Positions 11,148-21,436 of a DNA stretch of 64,000 bases are shown one piece after another. The notes beneath the pieces were generated by a model, which was not told the origin of the DNA, did no database searches, and saw only the letters and a list, made by a program, of their open reading frames with translations. The translations under genes were made by a program, and so were the position numbers. Within the stretch, counting starts at the first letter, position 1. Each line of letters begins with the position of its first letter. The stretch is from Takakia lepidozioides (lineage: Eukaryota > Streptophyta > Takakiopsida > Takakiales > Takakiaceae), in assembly GCA_030704615.1 (NCBI GenBank), contig CM060732.1, forward strand, positions 3,844,001-3,908,000, read 5' to 3'.

Positions 11148-12074
11148 TCAATGCGGGTTAATCAGCATAGGTGTAGTTGTTACTGACAATGTAAGTGCCT
11201 CAAATGCCTGTTGACATTCAGCTGTCCATATAAACACTGCATCCTTCTTCAAAAGCTTGCTCAATAGAGCTGCCATCTGTGCGTACCGCCTAACAAACCT
11301 TCTATAATAAGTAGTTTGTCTAAGGAACCTCCTTAGACCCTTAATGTTACTTGGTGGTGGTGAGGGCTTTAATAGCCTCCGTCTTTCTAGTATCCACAAG
11401 CAGTCCCTTCTTACACACAATGTGTCCCAGTAGTAACCCCGAGTTCACACAGAAAATACACTTTTTCAGATTCAGATCAAGACCTCTCATCCTGCATCTG
11501 GCCAAACATAATTCCAACTTCTGCAAGTGCTCATTCTTAGAGCTGTACACACTGAAGTCATCTAAGAACACTTGCATGAAGTCATCCAAATACTCATGGA
11601 AGGATTCACTTATCACTCTCTGAAAAGCTGCTGGTGCATTACAAAGTCCAAAAGACATGACTTTGTATGCATAAGCACCCCAGTCTGTGATGAAAGTTAT
11701 CTTACCTTGATCTTCTTCCGCCACTTGCACTTGGTTATACCCACTGAAGCCATCCATGAATGAGTACATCTCATGGCCTACCACAGTGTCCAATACAGCT
11801 TCTGTAAATGGCAAGGGAAAGGGATCTTTCTTTGTACAAGCATTCAACTTTTTATAGTTCAGACAAACTCTCAGTTTGCCATTCTTCTTGGGAACTATCA
11901 CAATGGGTGACAACCAAGTTGTATACTCTATTAGGTATATGAACTTAGCCTCAGCCAACTTCTTGATCTCCTCCCCAACCTTCTGTGCATAGTTGGGATT
12001 CATCCTGTACCTTGCCTGTTTGATTGGTACTGACCCTGGTTCTAGCTCAATCTTATGCTCGCAGATCTTAGGGA
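11148..12074 (-). pseudogene. Ty3/gypsy reverse transcriptase, 5' truncated
   Basis: The minus-strand frame from about 12074 begins in the linker before RT (LPKICEHKIELEPGSVPIKQ) and continues with IVPKKNGKLRVCLNYKKLN, DPFPLPF, SFMDGFSGYNQV, VMSFGLCNAPAAFQ and the catalytic FLDDF box (a variant of YxDD). A frame change near 11400 leads to GLRRFLRQTTYYRRFV and the RT-RNase H connection. No gag or protease lies upstream: homology stops at a Mutator-like terminal motif at 12075, so that element interrupted this retrotransposon. The sequence differs clearly from the chromovirus copies elsewhere in the window, so it is a second Ty3/gypsy lineage. Confidence 0.88.
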
Positions 12075-12140
12075 GGTTAGCTATTTCATGAGCATGAGCG
12101 GCATAGCGGAGTAGCAAGACAGTCGGTTTTCATGAGCAGA
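12075..12140 (+). repeat. Mutator-like terminal motif (transposase-side type)
   Basis: GGTTAGCTATTTCATGAGCA is followed by CATGAGCGG-like repeats and a further TTTCATGAGCAG at about 12128. Nearly the same sequence lies at 21355-21436. It marks the end of a family-1 element that extends to the right and has landed in the reverse transcriptase. Confidence 0.75.
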
Positions 12141-12740
12141 AATACAAATTTTGAAAATAAAAAACATTATAAAACATTAATTTAATGCAATGTGTCAGAA
12201 AAAACAAATATATTATTCGGCACCTTGAAGGGGAAATTGTAGATTTTGAGAGTTGTGCTCATGATATTTCGTCGTCCGCTCATGCCAATTCCCAGCGACA
12301 TGTGCAAAAATGGCGCCGAATTTCGTGGTAATAGGGTCCGTAACCGGAAAGAATCGCGACGTATTTCGCGGTAAGAGGTCTCTCTGGCGAAAAATGGTGC
12401 CGAATTCCGCGGCTATAGGTCCCCTTGTGACAGGTGTGTAAGCCCAAAATTTGGAAATGTGGCGCCGAATTTCGGTACATGGTGCGGGGGATTGCACAGA
12501 TGTTGGGCAGTTCTGGGCCATGTAACTGGAAATTCGGCGCCATTTTTCCAGACATCGTTCCCGAGCATGTTCGGACGTAGCCAGTTTTCGGCCCAAAATA
12601 GGGAAATTCGGCGCCATTTTTCCTGACACAGGGGTACCAGTGCATGTTGGGACTTAGCCAGTTTTCGGCCCAAAATAGAGAAATTCGGCGCCATTTTTCC
12701 AGAAATGGCCCCACAACTGCTTCTGTTGGATCTCAGTTTG
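12141..12740. repeat. Subterminal region with GGCGCC palindromes
   Basis: An AT-rich stretch (to about 12230) is followed by CGCGGTAAGAGG/GTGGTAATAGGG motifs and then by 65-75 bp units containing AAATTCGGCGCCATTTTTCC and AGCCAGTTTTCGGCCCAAAA. It corresponds closely to 21437-22060. Short open frames across it are repeat translations, not genes. Confidence 0.85.
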
Positions 12741-12858
12741 AATGGAATATTTGCCTCATTCCAGGAGTTTTGGGGTGCATTTCATTACACTGCAAAAAAA
12801 AGTCCGATACATGAAAATGCAATTGAAAATATCCATATGGAGGATTCCCTTTGCCCCA

Positions 12859-14217
12859 TCAATGATTTCTGGAATCCCTAAGGATGAGTTTGTGCAGCTC
12901 ATTCACGCTCAACGCCGGTGCATGAATAAAGTCATCAATAGTCACGTTCATCCTCAACCTCTTCAGGTAAATGTAATACAGATGCTTGCACGGATAATAC
13001 TTTGAACCCTTCTTTGCTTCCATCAAGGAGAAGTCCGTACAATTGCAAGTCGGCTCCACTCCAATCGTAATTGTGTATACATCGTCGCGTACAGCCAAGC
13101 CGGCCGTTGCCATCCGATAAACACGCCCAAGGCCGGGTGGAGGTACGTCCACGGAGCTCTGAATAGTGCAAGCCATCCCAAGAGCATTGGCAATCCGAGT
13201 CTCATTCAACTTGTTGGGAGGGTGTTGTCTCTTCACTCTTCCGAATCGCATTGTGGGATGTGCAGAATTGTCCAATCCGTCTCTACTAGACCGAGCAGTC
13301 TGCAATGGCTGGGTCTAAGGAACTGGAAATGCGTGGGCCGGGACGTCTGTGCGTTGCACCATACGAAATCCTGCTGCAGATAGAGCATCCGCCTCATTCT
13401 GAGAGAGGCTGCAACCCGGTGCAACAGGCCAGATGCCCGGAGGCTCCGGCATTCCCTGAATCCCGTATTTGGGCTTGCCAAATACACAGGTCATTATGTC
13501 GTGCCTACAGAACCAAAACGTCTGCGTTGTGGCGTGAGCAAATGTGGGAGTCAAAAATCTCCCGCTGAAACAAGGTGCAGGTACAGCACCGTGTGGGTTC
13601 CTCCGAATCATCTCACAATAGCGTGCTCTCGTATCCACCTGAATGGCGCAGCACTTCCCTCGAAATGCCGTCCTTGCAATTCTCCACTTTGACTCCGACA
13701 CTCTTGTCTCCACAATGGGTATATTGTACTGCGTTACTACAGATGGCTGGTTATGTTCCTTGGGCACGTGCCCTGTGCTCAAAGGAGATGGCGATCTTGA
13801 ACGTGCAGGACTTGCGGTGCTCGACGAGACCTCCTCGGGCAACATCATGGGACCACGAGGGAGCGTGCGAATATTCTTGTCAGCTCGCCATGAATCCTCT
13901 TCCCCGCCAGGTGCCTCGTCAAGTCTTCGTCTCACTGGACGGGTATGAACATCTCCTTCCAAATGTTGGCCTCTTTGAAGCAATGGCGTGTCCCGAAGGC
14001 CCTCTCGCAAGGCCGCCACCCACTTCCGAGGATTCTTTGATCTGGAGGCAGTCCGCATCAGCATTTCCTGCCTGTCCGGCCCCAAGCCCCACTGTTTCTC
14101 TTTCAAGAACTCGTTGTACCTGCATTGCTGCATAATTGACCTCACAATGTCCTCCGTTGTGGCAGTGAGGATGTCCACCAGATGCGCCGCAGAGGAGGCA
14201 CGCCAAGAAGAATGCAC
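12859..14217 (-). pseudogene. SWIM-finger DDE transposase, copy A (C-terminal half)
   Basis: This is the C-terminal half of a Mutator-like transposase. It starts in the block around the presumed catalytic Glu ([16 protein letters not shown]), passes a basic/serine-rich linker, and ends with the SWIM zinc finger CNCTDF...YYPCKHLYYIY (CxCxnCxH), a DNA-binding module common in MULE transposases. The ancestral stop is at 12859. An in-frame TAG at 13315-13317 replaces the CAG kept in copy B. The N-terminal half is missing: at 14217-14222 the frame is joined directly to a chromovirus reverse transcriptase, giving a chimeric 358-codon open frame. Copy A lies next to the terminal motif at 12075, so its 3' end faces the element end. 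Confidence 0.85.
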
Positions 14218-14221
14218 TGAT

Positions 14222-15150
14222 TATCCGCTGCTTCAATTCAGCAAAAGCTTGGCCACAAAATGTGTTCCATACCCAGACTTTGGATTTACACAGAAGGTCC
14301 GACAGCGGCCCCGCGATCTTGGCGAAATTTCTCACATACTTCCGGTAATAGGAGGCGAGTCCTAGGAAGGATCGCACTCCCGGGACCGAAGTCGGAGGCT
14401 CCCAGTCCAAGATCGCCCTCACCTTTCTGTCATCCATTTTGATCCCATCCTGTGTAATCACATGCCCCAGGAACTCCACTTTTGTGACCCCGAATTCGCA
14501 CTTTGAAGCTTTGGCATACAGCTTCCCTTCTCGCAATTTTTGGAACATCCTTTTTAGGTGCTCCAGGTGTTCTTCCTTTGTTTTCGAGTACACCAAGATG
14601 TCGTCGATGTACACGATCACAAAGTCATCCAACCACTCCTGGAAAAGGCTGTTCATCAGCGTGCTAAATGTCGCTGGTGCATTGGTGAGCCCAAAAGGCA
14701 TCACCAAGAACTCATATGAACCATACCTTGTCCTGCACGCGGTCTTCTCCTCATCTCCTTCCGCCACCCGAATTTGATGATAGCCGGAGCGCAAGTCGAT
14801 CCGGCTGAAATACTTCGCTCCTGCCAACCGATCGAAGAGGTCGTCGATCCTTGGCAAAGGGTACCGGTTTTTTATAGTCACCTTATTCAAAGCCCTGTAA
14901 TCGACACACATCCGCAGCGTCCCATCCTTCTTGTCTGCGAATAGCACCGGGGCTCCGTAAGGTGACTTACTCGGCCGGATGTACCCCTTTGACATTAGAT
15001 CCTTGAGCTAAGTCTTCAGCTCGACTGACTCCCTGTGGCTCAACCGGTAGGGTGCCTTGGCAGGCGGTTCCGTTCCTGGTATCACCTCAATTTTGTGGTC
15101 AACTCCTCTTCGCGGTGGCAAGCCGCTTGGTAAATCCTCCGGCATCACAT
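14222..15150 (-). pseudogene. Chromovirus E1a reverse transcriptase
   Basis: This frame contains the RT core: [20 protein letters not shown], the first catalytic Asp region [29 protein letters not shown] and the catalytic box [10 protein letters not shown], then [12 protein letters not shown] and [15 protein letters not shown]. The downstream part is lost at the junction near 14222, after [11 protein letters not shown]. The linker at the upstream end carries a TAG (15008-15010) where copy E2 encodes Gln. It reads onward from the protease frame. The domain is close to full length, but the element cannot be autonomous. Confidence 0.9.
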
Positions 15151-15151
15151 C

Positions 15152-15829
15152 CTAGTATTTCTCCAAAATCCCCTTGATCCAATCTGGGCTCGGCTCCCCA
15201 TCGCCTTCTCCCTTCACTTCTCTAATGTAAAGCAAAAACTGGGCTTCGTGTGTCTCCTCCACGGCCCACTCCCTTGCTGACAGAAGGTTTATTCGCCCTC
15301 CCACGGATTTGGGCGTTTCCGACACTCGTAAGACCTCGCCACCATTCCCACATGGCAGCGTGACTACTCTCTTGCGGCCATCTATGACCGCTCCGGATTT
15401 GCTCAAAAAGGTCATCCCCAAAATGAGATCTACTCCATCGATCTCGCAGATGGTGAAGTTCTCACGTCCCTCCCAACTCCCCAGTTGAAGAGGAACATCA
15501 AACGCCAACCTTGTCGCCAACTGTGGTTCTCCTTTGGCAGAACGCACCTCAATAGAGGCCCCCACGTCACTTGTCGGGAGTCCCAGCTTTTGTGCCGTTG
15601 CCGGTGTCATGAAGAAGTGCGACGCTCCTGTGTCCACCAACAACGACACATTAGTTCCGGATATTATCCAATCCACGAACAATAACTGACTCCCTTTTCG
15701 TAAGGCACCAGTTTCCTGATACAACTCACAAGAAAATTTGCCTACCTTGCAAGTCCTGGCGAACACCGCTTCCACCAAGCGACTGATGGTATCTTCCGAC
15801 AGCTCCGTGGTTGCCCGAGTCATGTTCAA
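15152..15829 (-). pseudogene. Chromovirus E1a aspartic protease
   Basis: A 225-codon frame directly after gag holds the retroviral-type aspartic protease: the active-site [11 protein letters not shown] and the flap/second-strand region DLILGMTFLS. The enzyme would cleave the Gag-Pol polyprotein. In copy E2 the same region is open through the gag-protease boundary, where E1a has CCT-TGA instead of CCT-CGA. The frame ends at a TAG (15152-15154) that E2 reads as CAG. It therefore belongs to one polyprotein that decayed. Confidence 0.88.
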
Positions 15830-15832
15830 TTG

Positions 15833-16906
15833 TCAAGGTTTTGTGCACTTCTTGGCCATGTGCCCGGGCTCCCCGCAATTGAAACACACTCCATCAAAGG
15901 TCGCCTTCTGTCCGCCATAAGCCGCTCCACCCGCTTTTCCTTTCGAAGCATCAGGTGCCGCCTTGACGTGTGAAGGCCCTCCCTTCGATTTCCACGTGCC
16001 ATTGTCGCCGCGTGGCCTATCCCACTTCTTTTCCGGTCGGGAGGAGTCACCTTCCCGCCGGGTCTTCTTGTGGTTCAGCTCCGTACGGCCTTGTCTCTCA
16101 CCCCTAGGGACATCCGAGAAACATTCAGCCCTCTCAATTGCCTCGTTCAAAGTCTTGGGTGGCTTCTCCTCCAACTTCCGCCTGGCCCATGGGGCCAGTC
16201 CCGCCACAAAGTTGAAGACCATTTCTGGTTCTGCCATGTCCGCGACTTCGAGCAACAGCACATTGAAAGCTTGGACATACCCCCGAATGTCATCTGTTTG
16301 CTTCAAATTCCTCATCTTGTCCCGGGCAAGCCAGGACGCGTTGAGGGGCACAAACTGTCTCTTCATCAATTCCTTGAACCCACTCCAATTCAAGGTTTCC
16401 GGGCTTGGACCTCGGTCGTGAAGGCGTTTCTGCCACCATTGTTGAGCATAGCCCCTCAAATAGGTGGGAGCCACTTCCACCCGATCCTCGTCACTCAACT
16501 TGGCCGCCCGGAAGTACTGCTCTAGCTCCAGGAGCCAGGTGTTGAGTGCCTTCCGATTTCGGACGCCCTCGAAGGTGCTGGGTTCCTTAGGCTTCACCTT
16601 AAACTTTGCCTTAGTGGAAGTGGCATTAGCCGCCTTCAACACGTCTTTCAACGTCCCGCCAAACTGCGCCAACAACCCTTCCCAAAAGGCTGCCGGCATG
16701 GGAGGCATCTGTTGGTCGGTCGGAGCTCTCACAGATTCCTCGGGCTCCGACTCCTCGGATTCCTCCCGCTCTTGAGCGGCCTCGCTTCCAGAAACCTGCG
16801 TCGCTTCCTCTAACGGCCGCTTCGGTGACACGTCGCCCCCATCGGGCTCACCAGGATCATCATCTTTTGGGCCGTTCCGCTTTCGTTTTGGCTTGCCCGA
16901 CCCCAT
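15833..16906 (-). CDS. Chromovirus E1a Gag
   Basis: This open frame encodes the capsid/nucleocapsid protein that packages element RNA. The first ATG after the primer-binding site is at 16906 (MGSGKPKRKRNG); the frame is open further upstream but that part overlaps the primer-binding site. An acidic/basic N-terminus precedes the retrotransposon gag domain (FEGVRNRKALNTWLLELEQY, WWQKRLHDR, FVAGLAPWARRKLEEKPPKT). A basic linker and one zinc knuckle [14 protein letters not shown] (CX2CX4HX4C) close it. The terminal stop is a CGA-to-TGA change compared with E2, so in the intact element Gag would be fused in frame to protease. It is the best-preserved gag in the window. Confidence 0.9.
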   Translation of the reverse strand: MGSGKPKRKRNGPKDDDPGEPDGGDVSPKRPLEEATQVSGSEAAQEREESEESEPEESVRAPTDQQMPPMPAAFWEGLLAQFGGTLKDVLKAANATSTKAKFKVKPKEPSTFEGVRNRKALNTWLLELEQYFRAAKLSDEDRVEVAPTYLRGYAQQWWQKRLHDRGPSPETLNWSGFKELMKRQFVPLNASWLARDKMRNLKQTDDIRGYVQAFNVLLLEVADMAEPEMVFNFVAGLAPWARRKLEEKPPKTLNEAIERAECFSDVPRGERQGRTELNHKKTRREGDSSRPEKKWDRPRGDNGTWKSKGGPSHVKAAPDASKGKAGGAAYGGQKATFDGVCFNCGEPGHMAKKCTKP

Positions 16907-16947
16907 GATGAGGCCAATCCCAAGGATGATCGCGTACTGAACTCTAA

Positions 16948-16959
16948 GCTCTGATACCA
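16948..16959 (-). promoter_or_regulatory. Primer-binding site (initiator Met-tRNA type)
   Basis: On the minus strand, TGGTATCAGAGC lies two bases after the LTR end. This is the usual plant LTR-retrotransposon site complementary to the 3' end of initiator Met-tRNA. Confidence 0.9.
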
Positions 16960-16961
16960 AG

Positions 16962-17689
16962 TGTCGCGCACCTCACTTCGGTAAGCTCCCCTTCAAGTCA
17001 TAGTTACTCGCTTTGATGCGCGCGCCTGACTCCCAACCTGGCCGCCCGGGCCAACTTGGAGCTTCGGCTGCTCACCGGGACATAACGGTCCCCCTTCGCT
17101 TCCCACTAAACCCTCCACCTATTTGGGACTAGGAGAATTCCCTTTGGTAGATGGCAGTCCGGAACAGCTCCCCACTCTTTGGTCGCTTTCCGGCTCGCTC
17201 GCTTACTCACTAGTTTTTGGTCACCAACGGGCTTGCACCGTTCTCGGGGTCACTACTCCCCTTATATATACTTCTGTAGCTGTCCGCGGGGGTTTCACAA
17301 CCAGCCATGCCATTTTATGGCGAACCACCACGAAAACCCTCGACTCCCGGTGATGAGTCGCGGTGAGTCTTGGCCCACTCACCACGGCCCCTATGGACCG
17401 TGATGAGTCCCAAGACTCCCCACGACTCCCACCACGAGGTCTCCGCCCCCATGGTGAGTCATATGCCACCCCCACTAAGTCCCGTTAAGCTACCACCACC
17501 CCTTGTGGAGCCACCCCCACCGCAACCCGGTGTGCGGGGCTCCACCTAGTGAGCGCCTCCGCCTCCTTGAGTGCCTTGGGCACTCAAGGGTGCTTCAGCC
17601 CCCCGTACCTATCGCTGCCACTGCCCCCACCACAAGGGCAGCCCCTCATGTGTCCCGACCCCCTGCCCTCAAGGCAAAGGGCCGCGACA
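16962..17689 (-). repeat. Chromovirus 5' LTR (E1a)
   Basis: 728 bp with TGTCGCG...CGCGACA ends. Near-identical copies are at 35675-36401 and 38930-39655, and a partial one at 34330-34927. A TATA-like ATATATA lies near 17264-17270 (minus strand). The open frames across it are repeat translations. Confidence 0.92.
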
Positions 17690-18359
17690 GGCCGGCACCT
17701 GTCCGTCACATTTCAACCCCCGGACGGAAATTCGGCACCGAATATCCAGTAGGGGACGCCAGGACGAAGTCGCCTCGGGCGGAGAGGCCGGCACCTGTCC
17801 AATAGAGACCATCCCCCGGATGGAAATTTGGCGCCGAATTTCCATCCGGGCCCCCTCAAAGGAAGTCCGGTCGGGTGGTGAGGCCCAAAACTGGACGATA
17901 TAAAAACCTCCCAGGATGGAAAAACGGCGCTGAATTTCCGTGCGGGGCGGTTCGGATGCAGTCGGGGAGGGTTGAGAGGCCGGCACCTGGCCGTCACATT
18001 TCAACCCCCGGACGAAAATTCGGCACCGAATATCCAACAGGGGACGCCCGGATGAAGTCGCCTCGGGCGTAGAGGCCGGCGCGTGTTCGATAGAGAGCAT
18101 CCCCTGGATGGAGATTCGGCGCCGAATTTCCATCCGGGCCCTCCCAAACGAAGTCATGTCGGGGGGGCAGGCCGAAAACTGGCCGACATAAAAACCCTTC
18201 CAGATGGGAAAACGGCGCCGAATTTCCATGGAGGGGCCGTTCGGATGCAGTCGGGGAGGGGGGAGAGGCCGGCACCTGGCCGTCACATTTCAACCCCCGG
18301 ACGGAAATTCGGCACCGAATATCCAGCAGGGGACGCCAGGACGAAGTCGCCTCGGGGAG
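17690..18359. repeat. GGCGCC palindrome array, about 290 bp period
   Basis: Units contain GGAAATTCGGCACCGAATAT, ATTCGGCGCCGAATTTCC and ACGGCGCCGAATTTCC separated by GC-rich spacers. The landmark CGTCACATTTCAACCCCC recurs near 17705, 17991 and 18282. The same units occur at 25020-25735 and 37640-38520. Confidence 0.9.
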
Positions 18360-19790
18360 CCTCAACCTGACTGTGCTGTTGAAAGGTATCCTCATTGCGC
18401 CGGATAGTAGCCTTCAAGTCAGCAATGAGTTTCGCCTGCTCTACTGACTCAACCTCCACCATTAAACATCTCTCAGCTTGATTCTTAACCTCTAATGCAG
18501 TCAACTCCAGAGTAGTTATTAGTGTGGCACATTGGATGGTTATTTTCTGATGAACTGCCTCCAACTCTGTATGTAGCGACTTCACCTCCGACAATTTGCC
18601 TTCATGCTTCACCTGCAACTGATATAGCTGTTGCTTATGGACTTCATGCAACTTCTCCTCCTCCAAGCCTACTTCAATCAAGTTTTCCTTTGCAAGTTGT
18701 AGAGCAGATTGAGTGTCCTCCAACTCTTTCTGCAACTTAAGGTTGGCCTCCACATCCGCCTTATTTACACACTCAGTGGCAATTCTTGCCTCAAACTCTT
18801 ACTTGAGCTCCTCCCTCAATGCTGCCAATTGCGTGGAAGGAACATGGGATTTCACATAGGTGCCCAATAGGTTGAGAGTCCTGCTTATGGAACTCATAAG
18901 CATGGCCTGCTGTGGGTCTTCACGGAGAACTTGCTGCTATTCTCCTTGATCCTCCACAGTTTGATGTTTCACAAACTAATCGGGCCATGATCCCACAAGA
19001 TCCTGTTCCTGAGCCACCTCATCCTCCACAGGTGCTGCAGTGCCCTTGCACTCTACCCCTTGAACCTCTATCATAGGTTTGGGCATGACTTGCACAGCAG
19101 AGATTTCCTTGGTCAGACTCTGCATCTTTGGTACAACTGGTTCTCCGACCATGCCAGAGTTTTCATAGAGAAGGTCACCCTTCTCAATTTTTGCCACTAC
19201 CTACTCTGTAGTGGGGATGTCCAACCCTTCTCCTTCCACAACAAGAGGCTCCGGTGTGACAACATGTACAATCTGAGTTACCCTTGGGGCATCCGAGTCA
19301 ATTGGCTGTGGAGGCTGTGGCACTGAAGTAACTTCTACCTCCCTCTCCAAGGGTTGTGCTTCCAGCAATAACAGCTCCGTGTGCTGCTGCTCCTCATCCT
19401 GCACAAGCACTATGGAAACATCATCTTGTGGTTTCCTTGTAGCTAGTGGATCTGCCACTACGGTCGCATCCCGCTTTTGTCTCTTCGACTGGTGCTGCCC
19501 CTCCAATCCCCCTTCACCTTGTGAAGAGCCTTGCTCCTCAACTGCAGTTGTGGCTGTCTCAAACACTCCCATCAGCTTGCGTTCTCGCGCATCAAGCAAA
19601 CAAGAGTCAAGGATAATTTGCGCAATTATTGGGCCAGACACAATGATCGGGGACTTAGCAGTAGTATTTTGTAACGGCTTCATCTCCTCCACCAGACCAT
19701 TGTACATCAACTCCGCCCAAGCCACATCCTCTCCCCTCAAGGCTTTCAGTACCTCCTCCGTGAAAGATCTGCTAAAATACTGTTGGTTCT
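18360..19790 (-). pseudogene. Coiled-coil ORF, second copy with N-terminal part
   Basis: Minus-strand relative of the ORF at 6744-9030. From 19790 it encodes FSRSFTEEVLKAL, then DVAWAELMYNGLVEEMKPL, an acidic/proline-rich middle (to 18976), then after several stops the coiled coil (18753-18370) that closely matches 8769-8212. The TAA at 18799-18801 stands where the other copy has CAA. It is truncated on both sides: palindromic repeats begin at about 18360 and a Mutator-like end at 19794. The two copies are complementary, this one preserving the N-terminal region and the first preserving the C-terminal region. I do not recognise the product; an accessory ORF of an LTR element is my best guess. 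Confidence 0.55.
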
Positions 19791-19793
19791 GTT

Positions 19794-19852
19794 GGGGGCT
19801 GCTATTTCATGAGCGGCATGAGCATGAGCGGAAAAAAAAAAAGCATGAGCAG
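19794..19852 (+). repeat. Mutator-like terminal motif (methyltransferase-side type)
   Basis: GGGGGCTGCTATTTCATGAG begins the motif; CATGAGCGG repeats, an A11 run and AGCATGAGC follow. It is nearly identical to 37246-37306. It faces the 3' end of the methyltransferase-like gene at 20004 and has landed in the coiled-coil ORF. Confidence 0.75.
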
Positions 19853-20003
19853 GCCGAATTGTGTCCACGGAAATAGGGTTAGGAGGCACGGAAATAGGGT
19901 CATGTGGACTCGTCATAGCAATGAAATGCAACATTTTATTGCAAATTTGGTGGCAAGCCACGTCTATACAAGTGTGTCCTAACTGTCATAGCAGGAATGG
20001 GAA
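19853..20003 (-). other. 3' untranslated region of methyltransferase-like copy I
   Basis: It lies between the stop at 20004 and the element end. CACGGAAATAGGG occurs twice near 19868-19900. A minus-strand AATAAA at 19940-19935 could serve as polyadenylation signal; the same 3' region follows copy II at 29222. Confidence 0.6.
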
Positions 20004-21354
20004 CTACTCTCCTACACCTTCCGAGGAACTTGGCCCTCCTTCTTCCTCATCCCCCTCATCCCTCCCATCCTCCGAGCTCTGTGATGCATTGGTTGCACTA
20101 TGCCTCTCAAAAATGCCGTCCTCTCCTTGGGGGACTGTCCACCTCACCTCCTGGGAATCTTCTGCCTCTTCTCCCCCACTTTCCTCTGCAAAATCCAACA
20201 CAAATCTACGAGCCCGACGGGCTCTAATAGCTGCTGCCTCCTCCCTCATCTTCATTTTCTTGAGGCTTGCCTCGTCTAAAATCTGTTGTACACGACTAGG
20301 TTCGGAACACCTCCTAATGGACACCGAAGCAAGCCGGGCAGCATAAGTAGGAAGGATGTAGTCCCTTTCTGGACTAGGCATGAAATCCCCCCTGGCAAAA
20401 AAAGGCACGTTCCTCCTGCCCATGAACTCCGGTGCAGACGTCCCTCCTGCCGTACTTGACATCCTACAGTAAAAACAAATCCACTTCAAGAATGTCAATA
20501 CCAGCAGAAGCAGAAAGGGTTTTCAATGAAATAAAAGAGCGAAGGGAGGTGCCTCACGAAATCTGGAGGCAACTTACAATGCGACCACTCACTCGTACAC
20601 CGGGGGCTCCTCGGCCTCGATCCCAACTTGTTCCTCCCCCTGCTCCTTCTCGGATTTTTCCTCATCCTCCGAGGATGCCTCTTCCTCTTTCGGCAGACGT
20701 TCAGCCGCTGCAAGTTCCGAGTTGTGGAGGGCAGTATCTGGCTCGAAGGCGAACACATGCCTGTCGGACAACGTCCTTGCCCACATTGAAGCACCTGAGG
20801 AACAAAGCGGGCGGTTAATAGCTTGCGGCATGCAATTGCAATCGGGCCAGGGGACAAACTGAGCACATGAAGGCTTACCCGTGCCGCATGTGAGGTCCAG
20901 AATCCGCCCTTGGACATCCGAGCACGTCTCCATGAGGGTTTGGATGAAAACAGGGCTCCGGGTCTGGCTGTACCGCCACGGTTTGCCTATCTTTGTGTCC
21001 TTCGGCATACTGGAGTGGGGCACATAGTTGTAGAGGACATCGTAGGTAACAGGGTCCACAGCGGCATCAACAAGACAACTGTCGTTGCGGAATTTGAACG
21101 TAGACCCTCTCTTCACAAAGCAATATGCCTCAAACACTAATGTCTGCACATCCAACAAAATAGGGATCAACTCCGGGATCTTGTTTAGATACACCACAAT
21201 ATGAGGTGAATGCAATAGATTGATAACTTACACTTTGGCCCTCTGTTCGCAACCCCTGTGTATTGATGCAGAACCATTTTCTGAGGAGGACCGGGGTGAC
21301 ACTTTTCGGTGTCCACCTTGCCACCGCATTCTCTGTGGTCTTCCCTCTTGTGGC
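20004..21354 (-). pseudogene. Beta-order DNA-methyltransferase-like gene, copy I (3' half)
   Basis: Four in-frame minus-strand exons with GT-AG introns: 21354-21232, 21143-20879, 20794-20593 and 20464-20004 (introns 88, 84 and 128 bp). Joined, they encode the C-terminal half of a permuted DNA methyltransferase-like protein. A segment with LLRKWFCIN comes first, then TRSPVFIQTLMETC (motif X-like), then ILDLTCGT/GASMW (motif I, the SAM-binding glycine loop, split by an intron) and HVFAFEPD (motif III-like acidic residue). A long acidic, Ser/Glu-rich tail follows. All exon phases fit and no stop interrupts them. The 5' half is cut off at the Mutator-like end at 21355; its missing catalytic motif IV is seen in copy III. 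Function is inferred from motif order only. Confidence 0.7.
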
Positions 21355-21436
21355 AAGGGAGGTTTGCTATTTCATGAGCATGAGCGGCATGAGCGGCATG
21401 AGCAGAGTAGTAAGACAATCGGTTTTCATGAGCAGA
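21355..21436 (+). repeat. Mutator-like terminal motif (transposase-side type)
   Basis: GAGGTTTGCTATTTCATGAG is followed by CATGAGCGG repeats and TTTTCATGAGCAGAAG. It interrupts methyltransferase-like copy I just after CCTTGCCA, the same octamer at which copy III is cut by the opposite end at 37246. Confidence 0.8.

Larger units (their letters stand above)
14222..17689 (-). mobile_element. Chromovirus copy E1a, 3' truncated
   Basis: A Ty3/gypsy element on the minus strand with a complete 5' LTR, primer-binding site, gag, protease and most of RT. RNase H, integrase, chromodomain and 3' LTR are missing because the sequence switches to transposase copy A at about 14220. Relative to copy E2, three nonsense codons are all C-to-T: the gag-protease TGA (15833-15835), TAG at 15152-15154, and TAG at 15008-15010. 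Confidence 0.9.

Noticed and set aside
16948-16959. tRNA gene
   Set aside because: Only the 12 bases complementary to a tRNA 3' end are present; this is a primer-binding site. I saw no tRNA or rRNA gene anywhere in the window.
16907-16960. Upstream extension of Gag to 16960
   Set aside because: The extension overlaps the primer-binding site and lacks an ATG; the ATG at 16906 is preferred.
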